In this document: positions 31,105 to 38,583 of the stretch, piece by piece
Position numbering within the stretch: position 1 is the stretch's first letter
Layout of the letters: every line of letters starts with the position of its first letter
Source of the DNA: an uncultured Acetatifactor sp.
GTDB taxonomy: Bacteria > Bacillota > Clostridia > Lachnospirales > Lachnospiraceae
Reading direction: 5' to 3'
Assembly: GCA_910586515.1 (NCBI GenBank)
Contig: CAJUGL010000013.1
Span: 1-62,605 of the forward strand
DNA: 62,605 nt
Notes under the pieces: model-generated
What the model was told of the DNA's origin: nothing
The model's database searches: none
What the model saw: the letters and a program-made list of their open reading frames with translations, nothing else
Position numbers and translations under genes: made by a program

Positions 31105-32394
31105 ATGTTTGCAGACAGAGCCCGAATATTTGTTAGAAGCGGCAAAGGGGGAGATGGGCACGTCTCTTTTCGCCATGAGAAATTTGTTCCTGCGGGCGGT
31201 CCTGACGGCGGGGACGGCGGCCGGGGCGGTGATGTCCGATTTGTTGTGGACGAGGGTCTCAATACTTTAATCGATTACCGCAATACACGAAAATACAAGG
31301 CCGGTGACGGAGAGCCGGGCGGGAAGAAAAATTGCCGGGGCAAGGACGGTAAGGACATCACCCTGAAGGTTCCGCCGGGCACGGTTATCCGGGAGGCCCA
31401 GAGCGGACAGGTTATCATGGATATGTCCGGTGATAATCGCGAGTTCGTCATTCTCAAGGGCGGACGGGGCGGAAGCGGCAATCAGCATTATGCCACCAGC
31501 ACCATGCAGGCGCCTATGTATGCCCAGCCCGGCAAACCAGCCAAAGAACTGGAGCTTCTCCTGGAACTGAAAGTCATTGCGGACGTAGGACTGGTAGGCC
31601 TTCCCAATGTGGGGAAATCCACCTTTCTGGCCCGCGTTACCAATGCCAGGCCCAAGATAGCCAATTATCATTTTACTACGCTCAACCCCAATCTTGGGGT
31701 AGTGGACCTGGACGGAGGCAAAGGCTTTGTCATTGCCGATATTCCCGGACTGATAGAGGGCGCATCAGAGGGCGTAGGGCTTGGACATGAGTTCCTGCGG
31801 CATATAGAGCGGACAAAGGTCATTATTCATATCGTAGATGCTGCCGGTACGGAGGGACGCGATCCCCTGGAGGATATCCGAACCATTAATCAGGAGCTGG
31901 CTGCCTACAATCCGGACATTGCAAAACGCCCTCAGGTTATTGCAGCCAATAAGATCGACGCGATTTACGACAGAGAAACCAGCGCCCTGGCTGCCATCAA
32001 AGCCGAATTCGAGCCGAAGGGAATCGCGGTATTTCCGATTTCCGCGGTAAGCGGCGAAGGTGTGAGAGAACTTCTTTACCATGTAAGCGGAATGCTGGAA
32101 GAGATAGGAAACGAAACTACAGTATTTGAATCGGAATATCGTCCCGAAGAACATGCCGTGAATACGGACGAACCCTATACGGTAAACTATGATCAGGAAA
32201 ACGACGAGTATGTGGTGGAGGGACCGGGGGTGGAAAAAATGCTGGGCTACACCAACCTGGACAGCGAAAAAGGCTTCTCTTTCTTCCAGCGCTTCCTGAA
32301 AACTTCCGGCATACTGGACGAACTGGAGAAATTGGGCATCAAGGACGGCGATACGGTTCGGCTGTACGGGCACTCTTTTGACTATTATAAATAG
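31105..32394 (+). CDS. obgE: GTPase Obg (CgtA)
   Basis: Obg is a ribosome-assembly and stress GTPase. The glycine-rich Obg fold spans residues 1-158 (GGPDGGDGGRGGDV...GGRGGSGNQHYATS), then the G domain with GLVGLPNVGKST, DIPGLIEGASEGVGLGHEFLRH and NKID, then a C-terminal OCT domain (YVVEGPGVEKMLGYTNLDSEKGFSFFQ). At 429 residues it is typical. ATG 31105 follows GGAGGTG by 6 nt; a GTG at 31096 lies within that site. Confidence 0.97.
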   Translation: MFADRARIFVRSGKGGDGHVSFRHEKFVPAGGPDGGDGGRGGDVRFVVDEGLNTLIDYRNTRKYKAGDGEPGGKKNCRGKDGKDITLKVPPGTVIREAQSGQVIMDMSGDNREFVILKGGRGGSGNQHYATSTMQAPMYAQPGKPAKELELLLELKVIADVGLVGLPNVGKSTFLARVTNARPKIANYHFTTLNPNLGVVDLDGGKGFVIADIPGLIEGASEGVGLGHEFLRHIERTKVIIHIVDAAGTEGRDPLEDIRTINQELAAYNPDIAKRPQVIAANKIDAIYDRETSALAAIKAEFEPKGIAVFPISAVSGEGVRELLYHVSGMLEEIGNETTVFESEYRPEEHAVNTDEPYTVNYDQENDEYVVEGPGVEKMLGYTNLDSEKGFSFFQRFLKTSGILDELEKLGIKDGDTVRLYGHSFDYYK

Positions 32395-32411
32395 ATAAGG
32401 AAAGCAAGCAT

Positions 32412-32702
32412 ATGACAAGCAAACAGAGAGCATATTTGAAGGGCCTGGCCAGTAAACTGGACCCGATTTATCAGGTAGGAAAGAGCAGCCTGACGCCGGA
32501 ATTAACGGAAGGGATACGGGAAGCCTTTAACAGAAACGAGTTGATTAAGGTGGCCGTCCTGAAAAACTGTCTTGACGATCCCGGTGAAATAGCCCAGATG
32601 ATAGCGGAGAGGACACATTCTCAGGTAGTACAGGTAATTGGAAAAAAATTTGTGCTGTATAAATCGGATCGGGATAAGCCCAAAATTATCCTGCCAAAAT
32701 AA
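32412..32702 (+). CDS. yhbY: YhbY family RNA-binding (CRM domain) protein
   Basis: A 96-residue single CRM-domain protein associated with the 50S assembly intermediate. It begins MTSKQRAYLKGLASKLDPIYQVGKSSLTPE and has the GxxG-like VIGKKFVLYK; both are characteristic. It follows obgE by 17 nt. Confidence 0.93.
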   Translation: MTSKQRAYLKGLASKLDPIYQVGKSSLTPELTEGIREAFNRNELIKVAVLKNCLDDPGEIAQMIAERTHSQVVQVIGKKFVLYKSDRDKPKIILPK

Positions 32703-32708
32703 CGCAAT

Positions 32709-32792
32709 TGTTCACTCCGTTCACAGGAACAGATACGCTGCACAACTGTCTCGGGTTTGTCAGGCGAAAGGACACGGAGGCACTTGTGAACA
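32709..32792. repeat. TGTTCAC/GTGAACA inverted repeat in the yhbY-nadD gap
   Basis: TGTTCAC (32709-32715) and GTGAACA (32786-32792) flank about 70 nt, with CCGT/ACGG inside as a second pairing. The motif belongs to the GTTCA-type palindromes found at other gene ends. Confidence 0.45.
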
Positions 32793-32843
32793 GTGCACGT
32801 AATTCATTATATTTTCAGGCGAAAAAGGATAAGGCGGCAAGAG

Positions 32844-33512
32844 ATGAGACGAATCGGTATCATGGGAGGAACCTTTAACCCCATCCATTTGGGACATTTG
32901 CTGCTGGCAGAATGGGCGTTGGATGAGGTGCCGCTGGATGAGGTATGGTTCATTCCCACAGGATCTTCCTATATGAAATCTTCCCGGGAAATATTGCCGG
33001 GGGAGGAAAGGATGCGGATGACGGAGCTGGCCATCAGGGGAAATTCCCGCTTCAGATGCCTGGACCTGGAAATCAGAAGAGAGGGCCCTACCTACACTTA
33101 CGAAACGCTGCGGCTGCTGAGAGCACAATATCCGGAGGATAGTTTCTTTTTTATTCTGGGAGCGGATTGTCTGTATACGGTAGAGAATTGGAAAAATCCC
33201 GAAGAGATTTTCCGCAACTGTACTCTGGTAGCAGCGGCCCGGGGAAATGGGGTCCTTGAAGCCATGGAAGAGAAGAAACGATCTCTGGAGAATCGTTTCG
33301 GCGGCAATATTTTATTGCTTCCCTTTTTGCGGATATCCGTATCCTCTTCCCTTGTCCGGCAGCGTATCCGAGATGGACAGAGTGCACGATATCTGTTATG
33401 CGACAGTGTGCTGACTTATATAGAAGAAAAGGGTTTTTATCGTGAAAAAAGAGAATCAGCTGAAAAAGATTCGCAAAGCAATGGAAAAAGTGCAGGATGC
33501 CAAGCGTTTTGA
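32844..33512 (+). CDS. nadD: Nicotinate-nucleotide adenylyltransferase NadD
   Basis: Makes NaAD from NaMN and ATP. GIMGGTFNPIHLGHLLLAEWA is the nucleotidyl-transferase (H/T)xGH core, and ISVSSSLVRQRI the C-terminal (S/T)xxxR motif. ATG 32844 (MRRIGIMGG) has AAGGCGG upstream; the frame before it is unconserved. The gene overlaps yqeK by 71 nt, a long but common overlap for this pair. Confidence 0.96.
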   Translation: MRRIGIMGGTFNPIHLGHLLLAEWALDEVPLDEVWFIPTGSSYMKSSREILPGEERMRMTELAIRGNSRFRCLDLEIRREGPTYTYETLRLLRAQYPEDSFFFILGADCLYTVENWKNPEEIFRNCTLVAAARGNGVLEAMEEKKRSLENRFGGNILLLPFLRISVSSSLVRQRIRDGQSARYLLCDSVLTYIEEKGFYREKRESAEKDSQSNGKSAGCQAF

Positions 33513-34023
33513 GCACACATTAGGAGTGGAATACACGGCAGCGTCCCTTGCCATGCGATATGAATATGACCTTATAGATGCGCAGACCGCAGGGCTGCTT
33601 CATGACTGCGCTAAATGTCTTTCGGACAAGACGCAGCTCTCTATCTGTAAAAAGCATAATCTTTCCGTTTCTGCAGTAGAATCCAGAAATCCTTTTTTGC
33701 TGCACGCAAAGACAGGAGCCTGCTTGGCCGAGAAAAAATACGGTATAACAGATCAGAATATATTAAATGCCATTCGTTATCACACAACAGGCAGACCCGG
33801 CATGGGACTGCTGGAGAAAATCATTTTCCTGGCAGACTATATCGAACCGGGAAGAAAACATGCGCCCAATCTGTCCGAAATCAGGAAACTGGCTTTCCTT
33901 GATCTGGACATGGCTCTGGAGAAGGTTCTGGAAGATACATTGGGGTATTTGAAAAGCTCCGGAGGGGAGACAGACCCCATGACCGAGAAAACCTGGCGTT
34001 ATTATCGGAAGAGTTATCAATAG
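33442..34023 (+). CDS. yqeK: HD-domain diadenosine tetraphosphatase YqeK
   Basis: A 193-residue HD-superfamily protein; YqeK members hydrolyse Ap4A symmetrically with iron. Metal ligands are visible in FEHTLGVEYTA, LLHDCAKCL, HAKTGACLAE and IRYHTTGRPGMG, with FLADYIEPGR near the end. GTG 33442 follows AAAGGG by 8 nt; ATG 33481 lacks a ribosome site. Position between nadD and rsfS is standard. Confidence 0.94.
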   Translation: MKKENQLKKIRKAMEKVQDAKRFEHTLGVEYTAASLAMRYEYDLIDAQTAGLLHDCAKCLSDKTQLSICKKHNLSVSAVESRNPFLLHAKTGACLAEKKYGITDQNILNAIRYHTTGRPGMGLLEKIIFLADYIEPGRKHAPNLSEIRKLAFLDLDMALEKVLEDTLGYLKSSGGETDPMTEKTWRYYRKSYQ

Positions 34024-34079
34024 AAGCAGAAGTAATCTGAAGTAACACAAGTCAAAGCAGCTTGTAGAAAGGAAATAGG

Positions 34080-34448
34080 ATGGAAGATAATCGTGAGAGC
34101 AGCGCAGCCATTGCAAAACTGGCTATCCAGGCTCTGGAAGACAAAAAAGCAGAAGATATCCGCATAATAGACATCAGCCAAGTGTCCGTTATAGCAGATT
34201 ATTTTATTATTGCCGGCGGCAGCAACAAAAACCAGATTCAGGCACTGTGTGACAATGTGCTGGAAAAGCTGGGGAGAGCAGGTTATCCCGAAAAACAGAC
34301 CGAAGGATACAAGACGGCAAATTGGATTCTTATGGATTTCGGAGATGTGATTGTTCATATCTTTGACAAAGAAAACAGGCTCATCTATGATCTGGAGAGA
34401 ATCTGGCGGGATGGCCGGCAGGTGGACATAGCGGAATTTCAGCATTAA
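34080..34448 (+). CDS. rsfS: Ribosome silencing factor RsfS
   Basis: RsfS binds L14 and blocks subunit joining in starvation. The 122-residue protein has the family pattern AIQALEDKKAEDIRIIDISQVSVIADYFIIAGGSNKNQIQALCDNV and ANWILMDFGDVIVHIF, then LERIWRDG. AAAGGA precedes the ATG. It is the last gene of the operon, with a terminator directly downstream. Confidence 0.95.
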   Translation: MEDNRESSAAIAKLAIQALEDKKAEDIRIIDISQVSVIADYFIIAGGSNKNQIQALCDNVLEKLGRAGYPEKQTEGYKTANWILMDFGDVIVHIFDKENRLIYDLERIWRDGRQVDIAEFQH

Positions 34449-34460
34449 GCACCACAAAAT

Positions 34461-34490
34461 AAAAAGAACCCTGCAGGCAGGATTCTTTTT
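34461..34490 (+). terminator. Rho-independent terminator after rsfS
   Basis: AAAAAGAACCCTG (34461-34473) pairs with CAGGATTCTTTTT (34478-34490) around a CAGG loop with one C-A mismatch. The A-tract/T-tract makes it usable on both strands. Confidence 0.8.
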
Positions 34491-34494
34491 ATTA

Positions 34495-34601
34495 TATGCG
34501 CAGGCCCGTGCACAAAGTACGACTCCTCGTACTCGAAAGTTTGCCGCTAAAGCGGCGCACGGGCCAGGCGGCGAGTAGGGGTAAAATTGTCCCTGCTCGA
34601 T
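34495..34601. repeat. Structured intergenic repeat, copy 2
   Basis: A second copy of the element at 30955. GGCCCGTGC (34503-34511) pairs with GCACGGGCC (34557-34565); the enclosed GCCGC-TAAA-GCGGC hairpin (34543-34556) is identical, and an extra hairpin AGTACGA-CTCC-TCGTACT (34516-34533) is inserted. The last stem CGAGTAGGG/CCCTGCTCG (34572-34599) has a T-G wobble where copy 1 has T-A, so pairing is kept. It lies between convergent genes. Confidence 0.75.
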
Positions 34602-34617
34602 TATTAAATTTTGAAAA

Positions 34618-34830
34618 TCATACTTCCTCCCGGCTGCCCAAGTGCATATAAAAGCTGATCAGATATAGTCCGCAGACACCTACCACCGCGTAGACAATTC
34701 TGGAAAGCCAAGACATATCGCCAAAGATAAAGGCTACCAGGTCAAAGCGGAATATGCCGATCAGAGCCCAGTTAATTGCACCGATAATCGCAATGGTCAG
34801 GGCAGTACCGTCTAAAAATTTATTTCCCAT
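34618..34830 (-). CDS. DUF378 family small membrane protein
   Basis: A 70-residue protein with two membrane helices (LTIAIIGAINWALIGIFRFDLV and IVYAVVGVCGLYLISFYM) and the DUF378 signature GAINWALIG...D.V...FG. Function unknown. ATG 34830 (MGNKFLDG) follows AAGAGG. Convergent with rsfS, separated by the structured repeat. Confidence 0.88.
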   Translation of the reverse strand: MGNKFLDGTALTIAIIGAINWALIGIFRFDLVAFIFGDMSWLSRIVYAVVGVCGLYLISFYMHLGSREEV

Positions 34831-34933
34831 ATTTACCTCTTTTCTGCGCGGCAATTATAAGTTCCGGCGTTATTAATATCTGCAATACTGCGCAAAATAT
34901 GTATCAGCCGCAACAAATAATTTTGTATTGAAT

Positions 34934-35551
34934 TTAGCGGAAAATGCGGAATATTCCGAATACACGCCCCAGAATCTGGCAGTTCTCTACAATAATTGGA
35001 TCCATGGTATCATTTTCCGGCTGCAGGCGAATATGCCCGTTTTCTTTGTAAAACGTTTTTACTGTGGCAGAGTCGTCGATCAATGCCACGACAATCTGTC
35101 CGTTTTCGGCTGTGCTGCAGGTATTGACAAATACTCTGTCGCCGTTTAAGATACCTGCGTTAATCATGGAATCTCCCCTGACATTCAGGATAAAGGACTC
35201 GCCTTTCGGCAGAATTTCCGCCGGTACCGGGAAATACTCCTCGATATTCTCCTCTGCCAGGATGGGCTGTCCGGCGGCCACATTGCCCACAACAGGCAGA
35301 CTTACCATCTCTTTGCGGATCATCTGAAAACTATCGTCACAGACCTCTATTGCTCTGGGTTTGGTCGGATCGCGGCGAATAAATCCGTTTTTTTCCAATG
35401 ACTCCAGATGGGAATGTACAGAGGAAGTAGACTTCAGCCCTACTGTCTCACAGATCTCACGAACAGTGGGCGGATAGCCTTTCTTTAGTATCTCTTCTTT
35501 GATATAATCAAGAATTTCCTGCTGTTTTATTGTTATTTTTCCAGATGCCAT
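34934..35551 (-). CDS. lexA: SOS repressor LexA
   Basis: LexA represses SOS genes until RecA-assisted self-cleavage. The winged HTH is at residues 1-65 (QEILDYIKEEILKKGYPPTVREICETVGLKSTSSVHSHL), the cleavage site A93-G94 in VAAGQP, catalytic S128 in GDSMI and K165 in ATVKTF. At 205 residues it is normal. AGGAGG precedes the ATG. Sites resembling LexA boxes lie just upstream of its promoter (35636-35662), so autoregulation is likely. Confidence 0.97.
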   Translation of the reverse strand: MASGKITIKQQEILDYIKEEILKKGYPPTVREICETVGLKSTSSVHSHLESLEKNGFIRRDPTKPRAIEVCDDSFQMIRKEMVSLPVVGNVAAGQPILAEENIEEYFPVPAEILPKGESFILNVRGDSMINAGILNGDRVFVNTCSTAENGQIVVALIDDSATVKTFYKENGHIRLQPENDTMDPIIVENCQILGRVFGIFRIFR

Positions 35552-35610
35552 AAATAAAAATTACCTCCTGTTTGAGATCTGCGCCCCTTGTTCTGATTTA
35601 TTGTAACTTC

Positions 35611-35662
35611 AGTATATCATATGCGGAACAGGAAAGCAAACATATATTCCAAAAATATGTTC
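35611..35662 (-). promoter_or_regulatory. lexA promoter with LexA-box-like half-sites
   Basis: On the minus strand TTGCTT (35639-35634), 17-nt spacer, TATACT (35616-35611). Immediately upstream and touching the -35 box is GAACATAT-N9-ATATGTTT (35662-35638 region), related to the Gram-positive box GAACATATGTTC, which appears perfectly at 42240. Confidence 0.6.
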
Positions 35663-35679
35663 TGTTATTCTGTTTTGCG

Positions 35680-35710
35680 GTAACAGTTCAGAATAGCGCT
35701 GAACTGTTAC
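35680..35710. repeat. 11-bp perfect inverted repeat at the recombinase 3' end
   Basis: GTAACAGTTCA (35680-35690) and TGAACTGTTAC (35700-35710) with a 9-nt loop. It overlaps the stop codon of the recombinase and lies before the lexA promoter. No T-run follows; it is the best copy of a dispersed palindrome family. Confidence 0.6.
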
Positions 35711-36786
35711 GTTTTGGGATCTGTTGAGGGCTTCTCCCGCAGCTGCACATACTGAGCCGCTCTGCGCCGCCGTTCGTCCTGCAGGGCTGCGTAGTGCTTT
35801 CTGGTGGTATTGACATCTTTATGTCCCAGCACGTCCGCAACAAGATAGATATCCCCTGTCTCCTGATACAAAGTGGTTCCGTAAGTGCTCCTCAGCTTAT
35901 GGGGCGTAATTTTTTTGATGGTGGTCACTCTGGAAGCATATTTTTTCACCAGATTTTCCACAGCCCTGACCGTTATTCTGCGATTTTGCAGGGAGAGGAA
36001 AAGAGCGTTCTCATGTCCTGTCAGGGGAATCACCTGTTCTCTCTCTTCCAGGTAATCCAGCAGAGCAGTCTCCACTTCATCACCGAAATAGACTACAGCC
36101 TCGTACCCGCCCTTTCGCCTGATCTTAATCCCGCATACATCAAAATTCACATCTTGTAAATCCAGGCCCACACATTCGGAAACCCGAATGCCTGTACCCA
36201 GGAGAAGAGTCAGCAGGGCTACGTCCCTTATTTTCGTCTTCTTGTGATATTCCAGTTCCTTTTTCGTGAGCTTAGTCCCATCCTCTACCTGATCCAGCAG
36301 TATGGCAACCTCATTGGGCTCCAGACGTATAATTTCCTTGTCGTGAAGCTTTGGCAGGGAGACAAGCGCGGCCGGATTATTGGCGATCAGTTCCGAACGA
36401 TAAAAATAATTGTAGAAACTCCGGAGCGCAGCCAATTTCCTCGACTTACCCCTTTCTGCATTCGTGATGTCCTTGCCGTCCTTCTGATAGAGGGACATAT
36501 ATTCCAAATATTCTTCTATATCCAACCGGGTCAATTGATCCAGGAGAGAGAGAGGGAAGTCTTTGATTTCCATTTTGGCATATAATGCGTTTTGTTCATG
36601 GAGATACTCAAAAAACAGCCGGATATCATAAGCATAGGCCAGCCTGGTTCGGGCCGAGGTGTATTCCTCTATGCCCCGGAAAAAAGTCTTGCAGAAGGGC
36701 GGGAGAGTCTCCAGAACCGCTCTCATTTTAAGAACATTCTGCCTGTTTTGTTCATCATGATAGTTATTCTGCTTTACGACAGCCAT
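35707..36786 (-). CDS. Tyrosine recombinase (XerC/D-like)
   Basis: A 359-residue tyrosine recombinase. The SAM-like core-binding domain (about 35-135, with RTRLAYAYDIRLFFEYL) precedes the catalytic domain with R201 (GTGIRVSE), a beta-hairpin Lys (RRKGG), H296/R299 (TPHKLRSTYG), H322 (GHKDVNTTRKHY) and nucleophile Y332; all are present. It lies next to lexA rather than an attachment site, so it may be a housekeeping Xer-type or fixed integrase. ATG 36786 follows AAAGG; it lies 2 nt after the TtcA-like gene, implying one transcript. Confidence 0.9.
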   Translation of the reverse strand: MAVVKQNNYHDEQNRQNVLKMRAVLETLPPFCKTFFRGIEEYTSARTRLAYAYDIRLFFEYLHEQNALYAKMEIKDFPLSLLDQLTRLDIEEYLEYMSLYQKDGKDITNAERGKSRKLAALRSFYNYFYRSELIANNPAALVSLPKLHDKEIIRLEPNEVAILLDQVEDGTKLTKKELEYHKKTKIRDVALLTLLLGTGIRVSECVGLDLQDVNFDVCGIKIRRKGGYEAVVYFGDEVETALLDYLEEREQVIPLTGHENALFLSLQNRRITVRAVENLVKKYASRVTTIKKITPHKLRSTYGTTLYQETGDIYLVADVLGHKDVNTTRKHYAALQDERRRRAAQYVQLREKPSTDPKT

Positions 36787-36788
36787 AT

Positions 36789-37499
36789 TTACCAACCTTT
36801 CATTCCGCCGTTTTGAATGGCGGTGAACATTCTCTCCTTAACACCGGGATTTTCCAGGTTTATCTGACGGAGAAGCGTTTTTACATATTCCCTTTTGGTA
36901 TGTCCGTCAGCCGGACAGGGACTTTTAACTACAGGAACATCATACTTATTGACAAATCCGATTACATCTGCCTCATTCATGTACATGAGCGGCCTGATTA
37001 CGGTCAGCTCTGTTCTGTCCAGGTATGTTGCCGGAGCAAAAGTATGGAAGCGCCCTTCAAAAATCAAGGACATCAGCATGGTTTCCACCACATCGTCCTT
37101 ATGGTGGGCATATGCCACCTTATTGCATCCGACAGCGCGAATGGCCTGATTCAACGCGCCCTTACGCATTTTTGCGCATAGAGAACAGGGGTTCTCCTCC
37201 CTGCGATCCTCAAAGATGATCTTGGCGATATCCGTTTCCACCACGATATATTCCACCTCAAGACGGGCGCATAATTCCCGGATTTTGTCCAGATTCAGGT
37301 TTTTAAAGCCCAAATCAACGGTAACCGCATGTATCTCAAAGGGCTTTGGGTAAAATCGTTTCAGCCCATGTAGGGCATAAAGAAGAGTGAGACTGTCTTT
37401 GCCTCCGGATATTCCCACGGCAATTTTATCTCCTTCATCTATCATCTGATAATCGTCCACGGCTCTGCGCACGTAACTCAGCACCTGCTGTAACTTCAT
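36789..37499 (-). CDS. TtcA-like tRNA sulfuration ATPase
   Basis: A 236-residue PP-loop protein of the TtcA/TilS superfamily. SGGKDS is at 31-36, and a CxxC (C105, C108 in CSLCAKMRKG) plus the Cys of KSPCPADG fit the TtcA [4Fe-4S] ligand set, with AYAHHKDDVVETML as the second ATP-binding motif. Likely role is 2-thiolation of tRNA cytidine or a related U. It ends just before the recombinase gene. Confidence 0.88.
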   Translation of the reverse strand: MKLQQVLSYVRRAVDDYQMIDEGDKIAVGISGGKDSLTLLYALHGLKRFYPKPFEIHAVTVDLGFKNLNLDKIRELCARLEVEYIVVETDIAKIIFEDRREENPCSLCAKMRKGALNQAIRAVGCNKVAYAHHKDDVVETMLMSLIFEGRFHTFAPATYLDRTELTVIRPLMYMNEADVIGFVNKYDVPVVKSPCPADGHTKREYVKTLLRQINLENPGVKERMFTAIQNGGMKGW

Positions 37500-37680
37500 C
37501 GGCTTTCTCCTTCCGGCTTTCGCCCGTATTTGCCTGTTCGTTTATTCCTGCTCCCTGTCATAATGCAGGGAAAAAGATTTTATTCAGTTCATCCTGGTAT
37601 CTTACCATTTTAGTATTTTTCTGAAATAAAGACAAGGGTAAATTATATTTTATTTCCGGATGGACATACTGAATAATAAT

Positions 37681-37702
37681 AGTTCAGACAGGAGCTTGAA
37701 CT
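37681..37702. repeat. AGTTCA/TGAACT palindrome before rubrerythrin
   Basis: AGTTCA (37681-37686) and TGAACT (37697-37702), 10-nt loop, followed by GTTAC. Same family as 35680-35710. Confidence 0.4.
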
Positions 37703-37762
37703 GTTACATGAATGGAAACTAAACGCAAAAAGAACGCATTAAGAAAGAAAAGGAGTATGAGA

Positions 37763-38368
37763 ATGGCAGATTTTAAAAGCAGTACGACAAAGGACAATCT
37801 GATGAGAGCTTTCGCCGGAGAAAGTCAGGCCAGGAATCGTTATACCTTCGCTGCCTCACAGGCAAAAAAAGACGGTTTGCATGTGATCAGCGCGATTTTT
37901 GCCTTTACGGCAGCCCAGGAAAAGGAGCATGCGAAGATCTTCTACAACCATTTGAAAGACTTGTCCGGCAGCACCATTTTTATTGACGGCGGATATCCGG
38001 TGGACATTTCGGAAAAAATGACAGATTTGCTTTCCAAGGCTCAGCACAATGAATATGAAGAACATGATTCTGTCTATAAATCCTTTGGAGAAACGGCAAA
38101 ACAGGAGGGTTTTGACCAGATAGCAGCATCCTTTCTGCAGATAGCAGCCATTGAGAAAATACACGGAGACCGCTTTGGCCGATACGCGCAATGGCTCAAA
38201 GAAGGAAAGCTTTTTGTATCGGATGTGGAAGAGGAGTGGATGTGCCTAAACTGCGGCTTTGTCTATAAAGAAAAAAAGGCGCCGAAGGTTTGTCCTGTGT
38301 GCAGACATGACCAGGGCTACTTTATCCGCTTTGAACTAGCTCCCTATGAAGGCATTTTGAGGCGGTAA
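37763..38368 (+). CDS. rbr: Rubrerythrin
   Basis: A peroxide-reducing diiron protein of anaerobes. The ferritin-like domain has the E-x-n-A-R-N-R and EKEH motifs (AFAGESQARNRYTF, AAQEKEHAKIF, IAAIEKIHGDRFGRY), and the C-terminal rubredoxin-like domain has CLNCG and CPVCRHDQ. ATG 37763 has GGAG 7 nt upstream. At 201 residues it is typical. It supports an anaerobic host. Confidence 0.95.
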   Translation: MADFKSSTTKDNLMRAFAGESQARNRYTFAASQAKKDGLHVISAIFAFTAAQEKEHAKIFYNHLKDLSGSTIFIDGGYPVDISEKMTDLLSKAQHNEYEEHDSVYKSFGETAKQEGFDQIAASFLQIAAIEKIHGDRFGRYAQWLKEGKLFVSDVEEEWMCLNCGFVYKEKKAPKVCPVCRHDQGYFIRFELAPYEGILRR

Positions 38369-38369
38369 C

Positions 38370-38393
38370 GTTATTGTTCACGCTCACAGTAAC
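38370..38393. repeat. Degenerate GTTATTGTTCAC...CAGTAAC palindrome
   Basis: A decayed copy of the GTTACTGTTCA-type palindrome directly after the rubrerythrin stop. Possibly acts as a transcription boundary. Confidence 0.35.
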
Positions 38394-38433
38394 CTGTAAC
38401 ACCCAATTTTTTACAAAATTTTATGCAGCCCAC

Positions 38434-38462
38434 TTGTTATGTTAAACTATTAATAGTATGAT
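38434..38462 (+). promoter_or_regulatory. Promoter of the AI-2E family transporter gene
   Basis: TTGTTA (38434-38439), 17-nt spacer, TATGAT (38457-38462). Confidence 0.6.
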
Positions 38463-38583
38463 AGTAGGCAGGAGGAATTTTCCGACAGTACGTCTGCCCG
38501 GAAAAATTTTCCTGCCTGCAGGATTTGTCTTGGCGTCCTGCCGCCGCAGAAAAATATACCGCATATCAGGAAGGGGCATTTAC

